DNA of 64,000 bases from NCBI RefSeq assembly GCF_007748195.1, contig NZ_CP037920.1:6697300-6761299 (forward strand). Direction: 5' to 3'. Source of the DNA: Gimesia aquarii. Its GTDB lineage: Bacteria > Planctomycetota > Planctomycetia > Planctomycetales > Planctomycetaceae. A program made the position numbers and the translations under genes. The notes under the pieces are model-generated. The model was given only the letters and a program-made list of their open reading frames with translations, did no database searches and was not told where the DNA came from. Positions 9,594 to 18,290 of this stretch are shown here, in pieces. The stretch's first letter is position 1. Each line of letters opens with the position of its first letter.

Positions 9594-10226
9594 ATGGAAG
9601 ATCAGAAACCCTGTTTCGGTTCCGAAGGGGAATGGAAGCTCCAAGAACGTTATGGAACGCAAAAACGAGCCCAAAATTTCTATGCGCGGCAGATGATCGA
9701 CTATCTGAACTCTGAGATGCAGGAGTTTATACAAAAGCAGGAACTTCTGTTTATTGCAACTTCTGATTCCAAAGGAGAATGTGATAGTTCATTTCGCGCT
9801 GGTCTTCCCGGTTTTGTTCGAATTTTGAACGAAAAAACACTCGCCTATCCTGAGTACCGTGGAAACGGAGTACTAGCCTCGCTCGGTAATATTTCAGAAA
9901 ATCCTCATATTGGCTTGATGTTTCTCGATTTCTTCAAAGCAACAATAGGTCTGCATGTGAACGGAAAAGCGCGTATTGTAGAGAATGTTGAGTTCCTGGA
10001 GTCAACTGAAATACCAGAAGAAATCAAGGATGACATCTCAACAGAAGATGGTAAAAAACCAGAGCGCTGGGTACTAGTCGAAGTTGAAGAAGCCTATATC
10101 CACTGTTCGAAACATATACCCCTACTCACAAAACAAGATAAAACCATTGCCTGGGGTACGGATGACATGAAGTTGAAAGGCGGTAACTTTTTTAAAGTAG
10201 ATCAAAAAAAAGAGAATCAGAAATAG
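9594..10226 (+). CDS. Pyridoxamine 5'-phosphate oxidase-fold flavoprotein
   Basis: A 210-residue soluble protein of the FMN-binding split-barrel (PNPOx-like) superfamily. Visible features are ELLFIATSDSKGECDSSFR (about 50-68), the mid-barrel segment LAYPEYRGNGVLASLGNISENPHIGLMFLDF and GLHVNGKARIVE. The subgroup is the one annotated as pyridoxamine-phosphate-oxidase family without known activity; true PdxH residues are not evident. The C-terminal part VEEAYIHCSKHIPLL is typical of this subgroup, in which the cysteine and histidine are conserved. It follows the exported hydrolase by 57 bases on the same strand. It probably binds FMN or F420 and reduces an unknown small molecule. Confidence 0.75.
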   Translation: MEDQKPCFGSEGEWKLQERYGTQKRAQNFYARQMIDYLNSEMQEFIQKQELLFIATSDSKGECDSSFRAGLPGFVRILNEKTLAYPEYRGNGVLASLGNISENPHIGLMFLDFFKATIGLHVNGKARIVENVEFLESTEIPEEIKDDISTEDGKKPERWVLVEVEEAYIHCSKHIPLLTKQDKTIAWGTDDMKLKGGNFFKVDQKKENQK

Positions 10227-10536
10227 TAACATCCACTTTAACCATAAACATTTTTATAAAAACAACTTACATCACAGAAAATATCGAACCATCCTCTTAT
10301 TTAAGCTACCAATCAGCATGAATCGGCGGCCCTCCCGGTTTTTAGAGCTAAGATCTTGAATCGATCTTGCTTCAATTTCATTTTTTTCATAAAAACCCCA
10401 TTCCTATCACATCATTTTTTAATGCGTGGACCAGTCTCAAGCTGTTCTATTCATCCCCACTTTTAATTTCGATCACCATCATATTCTTAGATTTTCCTAG
10501 TAATTAAGCCCCTTACCCAATGATTCGGGCAACGTA
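10227..10536. other. Intergenic stretch, nothing recognised
   Basis: 310 AT-rich bases between two plus-strand genes. A small GC-rich patch near 10323-10342 precedes a run of five T and could be a weak terminator of the upstream gene, but its pairing is poor. No open frame, repeat or RNA gene was seen. Confidence 0.4.
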
Positions 10537-12198
10537 ATGAAACAATTTCAGCTCAGTAAGGTACTCCCTACTGTTCTCATTTTATTTTTGATGAGTGGAT
10601 GTGCTTCATCACCAGGCAAGCAAACGATGGCCTGGAAAGCTCCTACTGCGCCTTGGAAGTGGGGAATATTGTCTGCCTCAAAAAAGAAACCGACTGACAC
10701 AAAAGTAGAAATTGCGAGTATTGAAAAGGCAGCTGAGAGTGATTCGGATACTAAGAAGAGTAAAGATAGAAAATCAAAAGGGGAACTAAAAAAAGTTACT
10801 TCACATAATGCCGAGCTCTTGGCACATATCAACGAGGAACTAAAAGACGCTTCTCCTCAAGAGCGTGCTCATTTTTTAAATAGTTTCAAAGGCGTTGATC
10901 CGGACATGATCCGGAATATTCTCCGTACACGGAGGATGGTCAATACCATGGAGCAACTGGCAGAACAAAAACCCCAGATCTCATCTCCTCCGATTACCTT
11001 ACCCGGCCTGGGACATACACAACCGGGAGATGAACAATCACAAGTAATACAAACCGGTGCACAAGGAGTACAACCTCCCGGGCAATTGCCCTCAGATAAT
11101 TCTCAGATGTATGCTGCCTCTAATCCTGTAAGACTGGGAAACCTTGAAGCAGTCGACACAAATAACGATCCCAATCTGCCAGACATCGTACCCACACAAA
11201 CGCAACCTTATTCCAGATCCCAGACGATCAGCCAAGGGCTCGACAACATTCCCGTCGTAGGTACATTAAAAACGAAGCTCTCTTCAGCATTGCAACAAGG
11301 CACTTCGGCATTACAGAATGGAATTTCACGCACGAGTACTGCAATCATCGGACAACAGGAAACTAGTACTACGGAGACTGTGGCAGCCTCAAATTCTCAA
11401 GTATCACCAGTAGAACAACAATCAGCCGACTTAAACGTAAGACCTGCAGTTAACTTGACTGAGTTAGCAGCTGGTTCTTCACAAGATCAACTCGCACAGC
11501 TTATCGCTGTCGCTGAATCAGAAATTGCTCAACTTCAAATAGGAAGCACTCCTGAAGAAAAACATCATTTTATTGAACGGCATGTTTACCTCCGCATGTT
11601 GTATTTGATGTCGGGACAACATGAACGTGCCCTGGAAGCGATTCCTGGAATTGATCCGGCTGACCAGGAATTCTGGCAGCAGACCTTTTGGTCTGTCGCC
11701 AATTATTTCGATCAGGAAGCAATTCCGAACGAAGCAGATCGTGCCACTCAAACCGTAGCACAAATGAGACAGGCAACTGCCCGCTTACAGGAAAAAGCCA
11801 ATCTCAAACTGAAGAACGTTGCTTTCTGCCATAAAATTAACAGCTTTGGTAGTTATGAGCGTTTCGAACGCGATGAATATACCCCCGGCCGTCCAGTGCT
11901 GGTCTATTCCGAGATCGACAACTTCACCAGCGAATTAACCGCTGAAGGAAGTTATCGAACGCTCTTGAAATCGAAAATTCAAATTTTTAAGGCAGGTTCT
12001 AACGGCGATCTCGTCGCGGAAATTCCCTTCGAAACCACAGAAGACCTCTGCCGAAATATTCGCAAGGATTACTTTCACAGCTACAAATTTGAAATACCGC
12101 GCAATATCTCGTTGGGACCTCATGTCATGAAATTAACTGTGGAAGACGAAATCAGCAAAAAAGTTGCTACGTACACACAAAACTTTACTGTTCGGTAA
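10537..12198 (+). CDS. Predicted lipoprotein of unknown function
   Basis: A 553-residue secreted protein, not recognised as a named family. It begins with a lipoprotein signal peptide (hydrophobic stretch VLPTVLILFLMSGC; lipobox with Cys 22). The next 300 residues are low-complexity and rich in Ser, Gln, Thr and Lys, apart from a helical segment at about 85-145, and are probably disordered. From about residue 300 a folded region appears: helices (LAQLIAVAESEIAQL, HFIERHVYLRMLYLMSGQHERALEAI) suggestive of a TPR-like unit, then a beta-rich C-terminal domain from NVAFCHKINSFGSYERF to the end. It is probably a cell-envelope protein anchored to a membrane. It ends 7 bases before the scpB start and may be co-transcribed with it. 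Confidence 0.75.
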   Translation: MKQFQLSKVLPTVLILFLMSGCASSPGKQTMAWKAPTAPWKWGILSASKKKPTDTKVEIASIEKAAESDSDTKKSKDRKSKGELKKVTSHNAELLAHINEELKDASPQERAHFLNSFKGVDPDMIRNILRTRRMVNTMEQLAEQKPQISSPPITLPGLGHTQPGDEQSQVIQTGAQGVQPPGQLPSDNSQMYAASNPVRLGNLEAVDTNNDPNLPDIVPTQTQPYSRSQTISQGLDNIPVVGTLKTKLSSALQQGTSALQNGISRTSTAIIGQQETSTTETVAASNSQVSPVEQQSADLNVRPAVNLTELAAGSSQDQLAQLIAVAESEIAQLQIGSTPEEKHHFIERHVYLRMLYLMSGQHERALEAIPGIDPADQEFWQQTFWSVANYFDQEAIPNEADRATQTVAQMRQATARLQEKANLKLKNVAFCHKINSFGSYERFERDEYTPGRPVLVYSEIDNFTSELTAEGSYRTLLKSKIQIFKAGSNGDLVAEIPFETTEDLCRNIRKDYFHSYKFEIPRNISLGPHVMKLTVEDEISKKVATYTQNFTVR

Positions 12199-12205
12199 AC
12201 GACGA

Positions 12206-13027
12206 ATGTTTTCCACTCGCTCTCTTTCTGACAGTTATCCGCAACCCAATATAGTTGCAGAAAACTCTCTCAACCATCTTCACCACCACAACTCCTTAGC
12301 GACTTCATTTCGCTGGAACTGGTTGGTACGTCAGCTGCAGGAAGCATCTTTAGAGTACGCCTCTGATCATGCCGTTGATACCAAACGCAGTCTGAAAATG
12401 GCAAAAGTAGAAGCGGTCTTGTTTGTTGCAGACAATGCACTCTCGACAAGAAAAATTTCTCAATTAGCAACACTGGCAAATGCTTCAGAAGCAAAAGAAA
12501 TCATTGAAAAACTCAACACTGCATTCAGCGCAACCAACTCAGCATTTCATATCAAGCGTGTTGCAACTGGCTATCAATTGATGACGCAACCACAGTTTTC
12601 ATTCTGGCTCAATAAACTCCATCAACGGCAAGCGGCCCTCAAACTCTCCTCGCCAGCAATGGAAACGCTGGCAATAGTTGTTTATAGACAACCGATCACT
12701 CGTGCCGACATTGAATCGATTCGCGGTGTTCAAAGTGCTGAAATGTTGAAACAGCTCATGGACCGCGGCTTAGTTAGGATTGGTGGTAAAGACGATTCAC
12801 TGGGACGACCCTTTTTATATGAATCCACTCGGAAATTTTTAGAAATCTTTGGACTAAAAAATTTAGACGACTTACCAATGGGAGAGACTCTCCGCATCAA
12901 GCCTGATCGGAAACCACAAAACATAGAAGTACCTGCCGATGCCGTCGCAGATGTGGAATCGAACTCAAGTACGGAGCTCCAAACAGAAACTCTTGACCAG
13001 AAAAATGAAGATCTGGACGCGGCCTGA
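12206..13027 (+). CDS. scpB: SMC-Scp complex subunit ScpB, N-terminally extended
   Basis: ScpB is a winged-helix kleisin partner that binds ScpA and SMC in chromosome condensation and segregation. The family core starts at MAKVEAVLFVADNALSTRK (residue 65 from this start) and runs through the second winged helix, with ETLAIVVYRQPITRADIESIRGV and MDRGLVRIGGKDDSLGRPFLY strongly typical. The ATG at 12206 lies just after the stop of the preceding gene; an in-frame ATG further upstream (12164) would overlap that gene by 35 bases. If translation starts at 12206 the protein has about 64 extra N-terminal residues; an internal ATG at 12398 would give the bare family core. No scpA or smc gene is nearby. 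It converges on the NADH dehydrogenase gene with only 35 bases between stops. Confidence 0.88.
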   Translation: MFSTRSLSDSYPQPNIVAENSLNHLHHHNSLATSFRWNWLVRQLQEASLEYASDHAVDTKRSLKMAKVEAVLFVADNALSTRKISQLATLANASEAKEIIEKLNTAFSATNSAFHIKRVATGYQLMTQPQFSFWLNKLHQRQAALKLSSPAMETLAIVVYRQPITRADIESIRGVQSAEMLKQLMDRGLVRIGGKDDSLGRPFLYESTRKFLEIFGLKNLDDLPMGETLRIKPDRKPQNIEVPADAVADVESNSSTELQTETLDQKNEDLDAA

Positions 13028-13062
13028 CTCTATAATGGCTACATTATGCCAAATTCTTACTA

Positions 13063-14379
13063 CTACTCTTTTCGTTTATCATGTTCAGAGTAGAGCTTTT
13101 TGATGTGTACTTCCGGATCACCGGTAATTAAACGCGAACGCCTGGTTCGAAACATATAATTCCACAACCAGTCCATCATGACTTTAAATCGGTTTCGAAA
13201 ACCAATCAGAAACATCACATGTAATAAGTTCCAGGAAACCCAGCCTAAAAAACCTCCGTAATGGATTTTGCCAATGGCCGCGATGGCGTTACCACGGCCG
13301 ATCATGGCCATTGATCCTTTATCATAATAACTGAACTCTGGACGTTGGGAAGGTGCATTGCCTTCGATTTCCGCTTTGATGATTTGAGCAACAAAGCGAC
13401 CTGTCTGGATTGCTCCTTGGGCGAGTCCGGGCACGGGCTTCCCCGTTTTCGCATCAGTCGCGTGGGCAGCATCTCCGACCACAAATACTTCGGGATGCCC
13501 TGGAATTGAAAGATCCGGCCCAACAATGATATGACTTCCTCGATCAATTTCCGCATCTATCGTTTTCGCCAGATCCTGTCCCTGGACACCAGCGGCCCAG
13601 AAGACATTTTCTGCCTTGATTGTTTCGTCTCCAACGACAACTCCATCTTCATTTACATCATTCACATGCACATTGAGTTGAATCTCCACTCCCATTTTTT
13701 CGAGTACATCTTTTGCGCGTTTACTAAGATCTTCAGGCATGGGGCCGACCAGTCGGGGGCCCCCATCGACTAGAATCACACGTGACGAATTCTTGTCAAT
13801 ATTACGAAACTCTTTGGGCAACGTTTCCGAAGCGACTTCTTTAATGGCCCCTGCCAACTCTACTCCCGTAGGCCCACCGCCGACGATCACGAACGTCAAT
13901 ATTTTACGACGTGCCTCCTCGTCTGCTTCCCACTCCGCTTCTTCAAATGCCAGAAAGAGTCGCCGGCGTATTTCCTGTGCATCATCGATGGATTTCAAAC
14001 CGGGAGCAAAAGACTGGAATTCGTCATGACCGAAATAAGATTGCTGTGCACCTGTCGCAATCACGAGGTAATCGTAGTCCAGTTCACCCCCATCAAACTG
14101 GACCAGTTTTTTATCGAAATCAATATTAGTAACTTCTCCTAATGCGACACGGGCGTTTTTTTGTTTCCATAATATTTTTCGTATCGGAACCGCAATATTG
14201 GTTGCATCCAACTCGCCTGTTGCCACCTGATACAGAAGAGGCTGAAAGAGGTGGTAATTCCGTTTATCGACTAAATCCACTTCAACTGCTGTATTCTTCA
14301 AGGCTTTGACGACATTGATACCAGCAAAACCTCCTCCGATGACGACAATCCTTGGCAGCTCCGAAGAAGAATGATTCAT
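13063..14379 (-). CDS. Type II NADH dehydrogenase-like FAD oxidoreductase
   Basis: A 438-residue member of the NDH-2 family. NDH-2 is a single-subunit, non-proton-pumping enzyme that passes electrons from NADH through FAD to quinone at the inner membrane surface. Seen: FAD-binding VVIGGGFAGINVVKAL at residues 11-26, the segment YHLFQPLLYQVATGEL typical of NDH-2, the NAD-binding VIVGGGPTGVELAGAI near 165, the late FAD motif VFVVGDAAHATDAKTG near 296 and a hydrophobic, amphipathic C-terminal part (FLGWVSWNLLHVMFLIGFRNR) that fits the membrane-attachment region. It lies 76 bases from, and downstream of, the VOC-enzyme gene on the same strand. Confidence 0.9.
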   Translation of the reverse strand: MNHSSSELPRIVVIGGGFAGINVVKALKNTAVEVDLVDKRNYHLFQPLLYQVATGELDATNIAVPIRKILWKQKNARVALGEVTNIDFDKKLVQFDGGELDYDYLVIATGAQQSYFGHDEFQSFAPGLKSIDDAQEIRRRLFLAFEEAEWEADEEARRKILTFVIVGGGPTGVELAGAIKEVASETLPKEFRNIDKNSSRVILVDGGPRLVGPMPEDLSKRAKDVLEKMGVEIQLNVHVNDVNEDGVVVGDETIKAENVFWAAGVQGQDLAKTIDAEIDRGSHIIVGPDLSIPGHPEVFVVGDAAHATDAKTGKPVPGLAQGAIQTGRFVAQIIKAEIEGNAPSQRPEFSYYDKGSMAMIGRGNAIAAIGKIHYGGFLGWVSWNLLHVMFLIGFRNRFKVMMDWLWNYMFRTRRSRLITGDPEVHIKKLYSEHDKRKE

Positions 14380-14454
14380 AGTGTTTTAAGTTCCTGATTT
14401 GTGTAGAGGAGATCTGTTTTAATCGCTCATCCGGTTTAATCAATCACAGGTGCC

Positions 14455-15702
14455 TTAATCAAAAACATGACCATGTTCATAGCGTTCATCTTTACCTGCA
14501 GCTTCGGTCAACGCGGCGACATTTGATTTCGTGAAAAAGCCTTCATATCCATGACAGCGTTCGACATATTCAGTAATTAAAATGGAATATTTCGAATGCT
14601 TCGAGAAGATTTGTTTCAAATTCGGATCGTCCAGGCATTCACCCACAACATGTGCCAGGAAGGGAATACTTTTCTCCATTAATGTATTCACCACATAATC
14701 CACATTCTTCTCACCCGCGCGATGATTTCCATCGACGACTTCATAAGCCATATGGTGCAAACGTCGTCCATAGTTGCGGACAAAATCCTCCGTGGGCATC
14801 GGCAGATTTTCAAAAGAATTGACAAATGATGGAGTATTATTGGCAGTAAAAACTTTGGCGGGTGATTTTTTATCATCATCAACGTTGCCGTTGCGAGTCA
14901 CATTCGTTGAAGAATTCATATCAGCAATGTTGTAAGCACCCCAGAAATAATGATTCGACATCGTCAGGAATTCCAGAATCGCATCTTCGCGTTCACCAGC
15001 AAGAATCCGTGTCGCCAGATGATCAATCCCCAATATGAGTGAATCCAGTTTTTGTTCTTCAACAAATTGGACAACCTGATTGAGCGAGTCGACGACGGAA
15101 GCGTCCAGATCAAAGTGTGTTCCCAATTGCAAAGCGTCATAATTCCCAATCTCTTCCTGACAGTACCCTACTCGATTAAAGGTAAAGTCAGATGGAAACG
15201 TAAAGGCAAAATGAGATTCGGTAAAAAATGGGTTTTTGGTCTCGTGATGATAATTAAAACGAATGTTATGAGATTCAAGCGTTTTACGAGTCTCAGCAGT
15301 ATCTTTTGTGCTAAATATTTCGCCAATATATCTCGCATTAGGCTTTTCACTGGAAAGTGGGTAGAGCCGATTGAACATGGTAATTTCATCAGCATAGTCT
15401 TTTGAAAGTGGCTCCAGAACGATGAGTCGGGGAAACTCTGGTTGTGAAATGAGCACATATACATTGTGTGTCTCGTTTTTAAAACCAGCTGAAAAACGAT
15501 AAGGCCCCATTAGATAGAGTTCATGTAGATACGGTATCGCCTCCTCCTGCTCAACCTGAACCACTACCGCACACATTTTCTCCAGTAAATCTTCAACACC
15601 ACTTTTTTGGCGGCGCTCATATATTTTCATCCGATATTCATCGAAGAATTCGGAATTTTTTTTGTCACCACCCGGTTGATATTCTAATGGATTGATGCTC
15701 AT
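14455..15702 (-). CDS. VOC-superfamily dioxygenase resembling 4-hydroxyphenylpyruvate dioxygenase
   Basis: A 415-residue protein whose C-terminal half resembles the Fe(II)-dependent 4-hydroxyphenylpyruvate dioxygenase/hydroxymandelate synthase group. The presumed iron ligands can be matched: His 228 in GIDHLATRI, His 316 or 317 in RRLHHMAYEV, and Glu 378 in ITEYVERCHGYEGFFTKSN, which lines up with the HPPD motif L-E-x-I-Q-R-x-x-x-x-G-F. The N-terminal half shows only weak VOC character. HPPD residues that bind the phenylpyruvate cannot be confirmed, so the substrate is open. The ATG at 15702 was chosen over a GTG at 15714 because GGAG lies 11 bases upstream of that ATG and overlaps the GTG. 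The neighbouring NADH dehydrogenase does not explain its role. Confidence 0.65.
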   Translation of the reverse strand: MSINPLEYQPGGDKKNSEFFDEYRMKIYERRQKSGVEDLLEKMCAVVVQVEQEEAIPYLHELYLMGPYRFSAGFKNETHNVYVLISQPEFPRLIVLEPLSKDYADEITMFNRLYPLSSEKPNARYIGEIFSTKDTAETRKTLESHNIRFNYHHETKNPFFTESHFAFTFPSDFTFNRVGYCQEEIGNYDALQLGTHFDLDASVVDSLNQVVQFVEEQKLDSLILGIDHLATRILAGEREDAILEFLTMSNHYFWGAYNIADMNSSTNVTRNGNVDDDKKSPAKVFTANNTPSFVNSFENLPMPTEDFVRNYGRRLHHMAYEVVDGNHRAGEKNVDYVVNTLMEKSIPFLAHVVGECLDDPNLKQIFSKHSKYSILITEYVERCHGYEGFFTKSNVAALTEAAGKDERYEHGHVFD

Positions 15703-16120
15703 GGGTATCTTCACTCCGTTTACTTTATTGAGTTGATCGACCTTGCCTAGAACTGTACGAAAGGAAAAGCAGGTTTTAAATCAAAATGACTCAGATCTCG
15801 GGACTCGCATATGTGTTATGTTACCGACCAATTCCGATTTTGTAACGTTCATAACCCGTACTTTTAATTTTTTTCAAGTGCTGGTTCGAATCGTCAACGT
15901 TCCTGGAATTCAATAATTAGCTCAGAAAGAAGAATTCTCGAGATCTTGTTTTGATCTAAGAGTGCAAATCAAGACCAGTATCTTCAGGAAAAGCTGAATT
16001 GGATGACGCAATTTCAGAATGACAAGCATCGTTTCACAAGTTATGCTGAAAAATAGTCCGCCCTGCAACTTCTCAATGTGAGAACTGACTCGATTCTCTA
16101 ATCAGGAAAATATCCAAATC
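15703..16120. other. Divergent intergenic region between HPPD-like gene and sulfatase
   Basis: 418 bases that must hold the promoters of both flanking genes. Apart from the nested inverted repeat at 15815-15855 and a T-rich run (about 15865-15880) nothing specific stands out. No open frame of note. Confidence 0.5.
15815..15855 (-). promoter_or_regulatory. Nested inverted repeat upstream of the HPPD-like gene
   Basis: Arms GTTATG (15815-15820) and CATAAC (15850-15855) enclose a second pair, GTTAC (15820-15824) and GTAAC (15842-15846). It lies about 110 bases upstream of the 15702 start and on the other side about 265 bases before the sulfatase start, so it could serve either gene as an operator. 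No matching known binding site is recognised. Confidence 0.25.
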
Positions 16121-17614
16121 ATGAAATACTTTTTTATTTCTCATGATCTGACCGAAATCAAACAGAGCTCCCGTTGCACGTGGATCAGTTTTGGTCTCAT
16201 AATTTGTAGCTTATCTGCAACTTCTATTTCTTACGCCGCGCAGCCATCAACTCCCAATATCGTAATGATTATCTCGGATGATCAAACCTATCGGGATTTC
16301 GGCTTTATGGGAAACAAAGAAATAAAAACTCCTCATATCGACCGTTTAGCAAAGCAATCAGCACGTTACATTAATGGTTATTTACCAACGAGCGTCTGTA
16401 GCCCGTCTCTTGCCACGTTGCTCACCGGCCTGTATCCACACCAAAGTGGCATTCACTACAATCATCCACCACCGGGCAATAGCCGATTTAATCAGATGAC
16501 TTCGCGAAAAGAATATGAAACAAAACGCGGTCAGGCGTTTCGATTGATTCAAAATGTTGACACGTTACCACGTCTGTTAGCTGCACGCGGATATCGTTGC
16601 TTACAAACGGGGAAATTCTGGGAAGGCCACTATCGCAATGCTGGTTTTACAGAAGGAATGACTATTTTTAAACCTGTTCCTGATCAGACATTTGGTGGGA
16701 ATCGAAAACTGGCTCATGGTGAATTGGTCGCGCATGGAAATGGTGACTGGGGATTAAAAATTGGCCGCGAGACAATGCAACCCATTTATGATTTCGTTCG
16801 CGATTGTGACCAGAAACAGACTCCCTGGTTTGTCTGGTACGCTCCCTATCTACCACATCAGCCCCACGATTCCCCTCAAAAGTATTTTGATCTGTACCGA
16901 AAAAACCAACGTGTCTCCCAACAGGAAATCGCTTATTACGCAAGCTGTTCCCAATTTGATGAGACTGTTGGAAAACTGATACAGTTCATAGAACAGGAAT
17001 CCAATCCCAAAAGCACGCTGTTTTTATTTGTCATTGATAATGGCTGGACACCAGGACAAAAACCGATGAAATATCGGGAGAATTACCATCATACCAAAAC
17101 GAGTAAACGCTCTCCATTTGAAGATGGATTGCGTTCGCCAATTCTCATTCGCTGGGATGGCGTTATCAAACCGGCAACTCATACTGCACTGGTTAGCAGC
17201 ATTGATGTCGTGCCTACACTCTTACATGCGACAGGACAAGAAGAAAGAACTCAAGCACTCCCCGGAGTGAATCTACTGCCTTCTGCTCAAGGAACAGAAA
17301 CGTTACCAACGAATCGAGCAGTATTTGGTGCCATTTATCCAGGAGATGCTTCATCGCTGGATCATCCCGAACGCGATGTCGCGTACCGCTGGATTCGTAA
17401 GGGGAATCTGAAGTTAATAACAACTCACAACACGAATGCACAAGGAATCGCATGGAATGATTATCACCGTGGCGACGTTTTATTCAACCTGGACCACGAT
17501 CCGCCCGAAACAACAAATCTCATTAATGAAGAGAGTTATCGTCCATCTCGCGTTGAACTCAAAAGCCTGTTAGATGCATGGTGGAATCCGGAAAAAGTGA
17601 ATTCAAAAAAGTAA
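16121..17614 (+). CDS. Secreted sulfatase (S1 family) with altered formylglycine motif
   Basis: A 497-residue sulfatase that would hydrolyse sulfate esters, probably of algal polysaccharides, in the periplasm or outside the cell. Seen: an N-terminal hydrophobic export segment ending near SYAA (residue 40), metal-binding ISDDQTYRDFG (Asp 53/54), the site of the catalytic residue SVCSPSLATLLTGLYPHQSG with Cys 93, and a late DNGW motif (VIDNGWTPGQKP) that supplies further metal ligands. The usual modification motif is C-x-P-S-R; here it is C-S-P-S-L, lacking the arginine that both formylglycine-generating enzyme and the active site normally use. It may still be converted, or may be impaired. The AGGAAAA ribosome-binding stretch lies 10-16 bases upstream of the ATG. 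It converges with the RraA-like gene, 5 bases apart. Confidence 0.85.
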   Translation: MKYFFISHDLTEIKQSSRCTWISFGLIICSLSATSISYAAQPSTPNIVMIISDDQTYRDFGFMGNKEIKTPHIDRLAKQSARYINGYLPTSVCSPSLATLLTGLYPHQSGIHYNHPPPGNSRFNQMTSRKEYETKRGQAFRLIQNVDTLPRLLAARGYRCLQTGKFWEGHYRNAGFTEGMTIFKPVPDQTFGGNRKLAHGELVAHGNGDWGLKIGRETMQPIYDFVRDCDQKQTPWFVWYAPYLPHQPHDSPQKYFDLYRKNQRVSQQEIAYYASCSQFDETVGKLIQFIEQESNPKSTLFLFVIDNGWTPGQKPMKYRENYHHTKTSKRSPFEDGLRSPILIRWDGVIKPATHTALVSSIDVVPTLLHATGQEERTQALPGVNLLPSAQGTETLPTNRAVFGAIYPGDASSLDHPERDVAYRWIRKGNLKLITTHNTNAQGIAWNDYHRGDVLFNLDHDPPETTNLINEESYRPSRVELKSLLDAWWNPEKVNSKK

Positions 17615-17619
17615 GCTCT

Positions 17620-18288
17620 CTATAAAATTCCATACTTCGCAAACGCCTCCGTGGCAGACATCCCATTTTTGATGCTGTCGCGAAATATATTTTCTTCGTG
17701 CACTTTCTTCCACGCCAGTTGAATCACTTCTTGTTCCACTTCTTGAGGTACGACAGCGATTCCATCAATGTCAGCAAACACCAAATCCCCGGGCGAGAAA
17801 ATAACACCACCGATTTCTACTGGTACATCGATGTCTACTATTCTTTGTCGGTCTTTGCTGTCATAAGGTGATGTCCCCACTGCCCAAACCGGAAACTGCA
17901 TTTCCCGCATCTGACGTACATCGCGAACGGCTCCATCAATGATCGCTCCACGGCAACCTCGATGATGAACCGCCGTCGAAAGTAACTCCCCCCAGATTCC
18001 GGAACGCATCGAACCACTGGCAGCCGCGATGAAGATCTCATCAGGCTTAACCGAATCCACGGCCTTAAGTTCCAGTTCATAGGGGCTGGGATCTACGTGA
18101 TACATATCCACCCATAAACTGGTTTTGCAGCGTCCGACGACAACAGATTCTACCGTCATGGGTAGTAGTTCTTCACGAGGTGATTGAAGAGTGTACCCAA
18201 TGGAATCGAGGGCATCACAAATAATTGCAGAATGCATTGATTGACGCATCATTTCCAGAGTGATCGTTTCCGGTAAGGGCTCGTTCAT
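17620..18288 (-). CDS. RraA family protein (aldolase/decarboxylase-like)
   Basis: A 222-residue member of the RraA/HMG-CHA aldolase fold. Despite the name, proteins outside gamma-proteobacteria are mainly class II (metal-dependent) pyruvate aldolases or oxaloacetate decarboxylases. Diagnostic segments are GRCKTSLWVDMYH (about 53), GIWGELLSTAVHHRGCRGAIIDGAVRDV (about 98-125), where the G-x-x-G-E and D-G-x-x-R-D positions form the substrate and metal site, and PGDLVFADIDGIAVVPQ. All key residues appear intact. It sits 2 bases from the stop of the upstream IclR-type regulator gene on the same strand, which suggests co-transcription and a catabolic role with the M81 and enolase-superfamily genes across the divergent promoter. 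Confidence 0.88.
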   Translation of the reverse strand: MNEPLPETITLEMMRQSMHSAIICDALDSIGYTLQSPREELLPMTVESVVVGRCKTSLWVDMYHVDPSPYELELKAVDSVKPDEIFIAAASGSMRSGIWGELLSTAVHHRGCRGAIIDGAVRDVRQMREMQFPVWAVGTSPYDSKDRQRIVDIDVPVEIGGVIFSPGDLVFADIDGIAVVPQEVEQEVIQLAWKKVHEENIFRDSIKNGMSATEAFAKYGIL

Positions 18289-18290
18289 TT

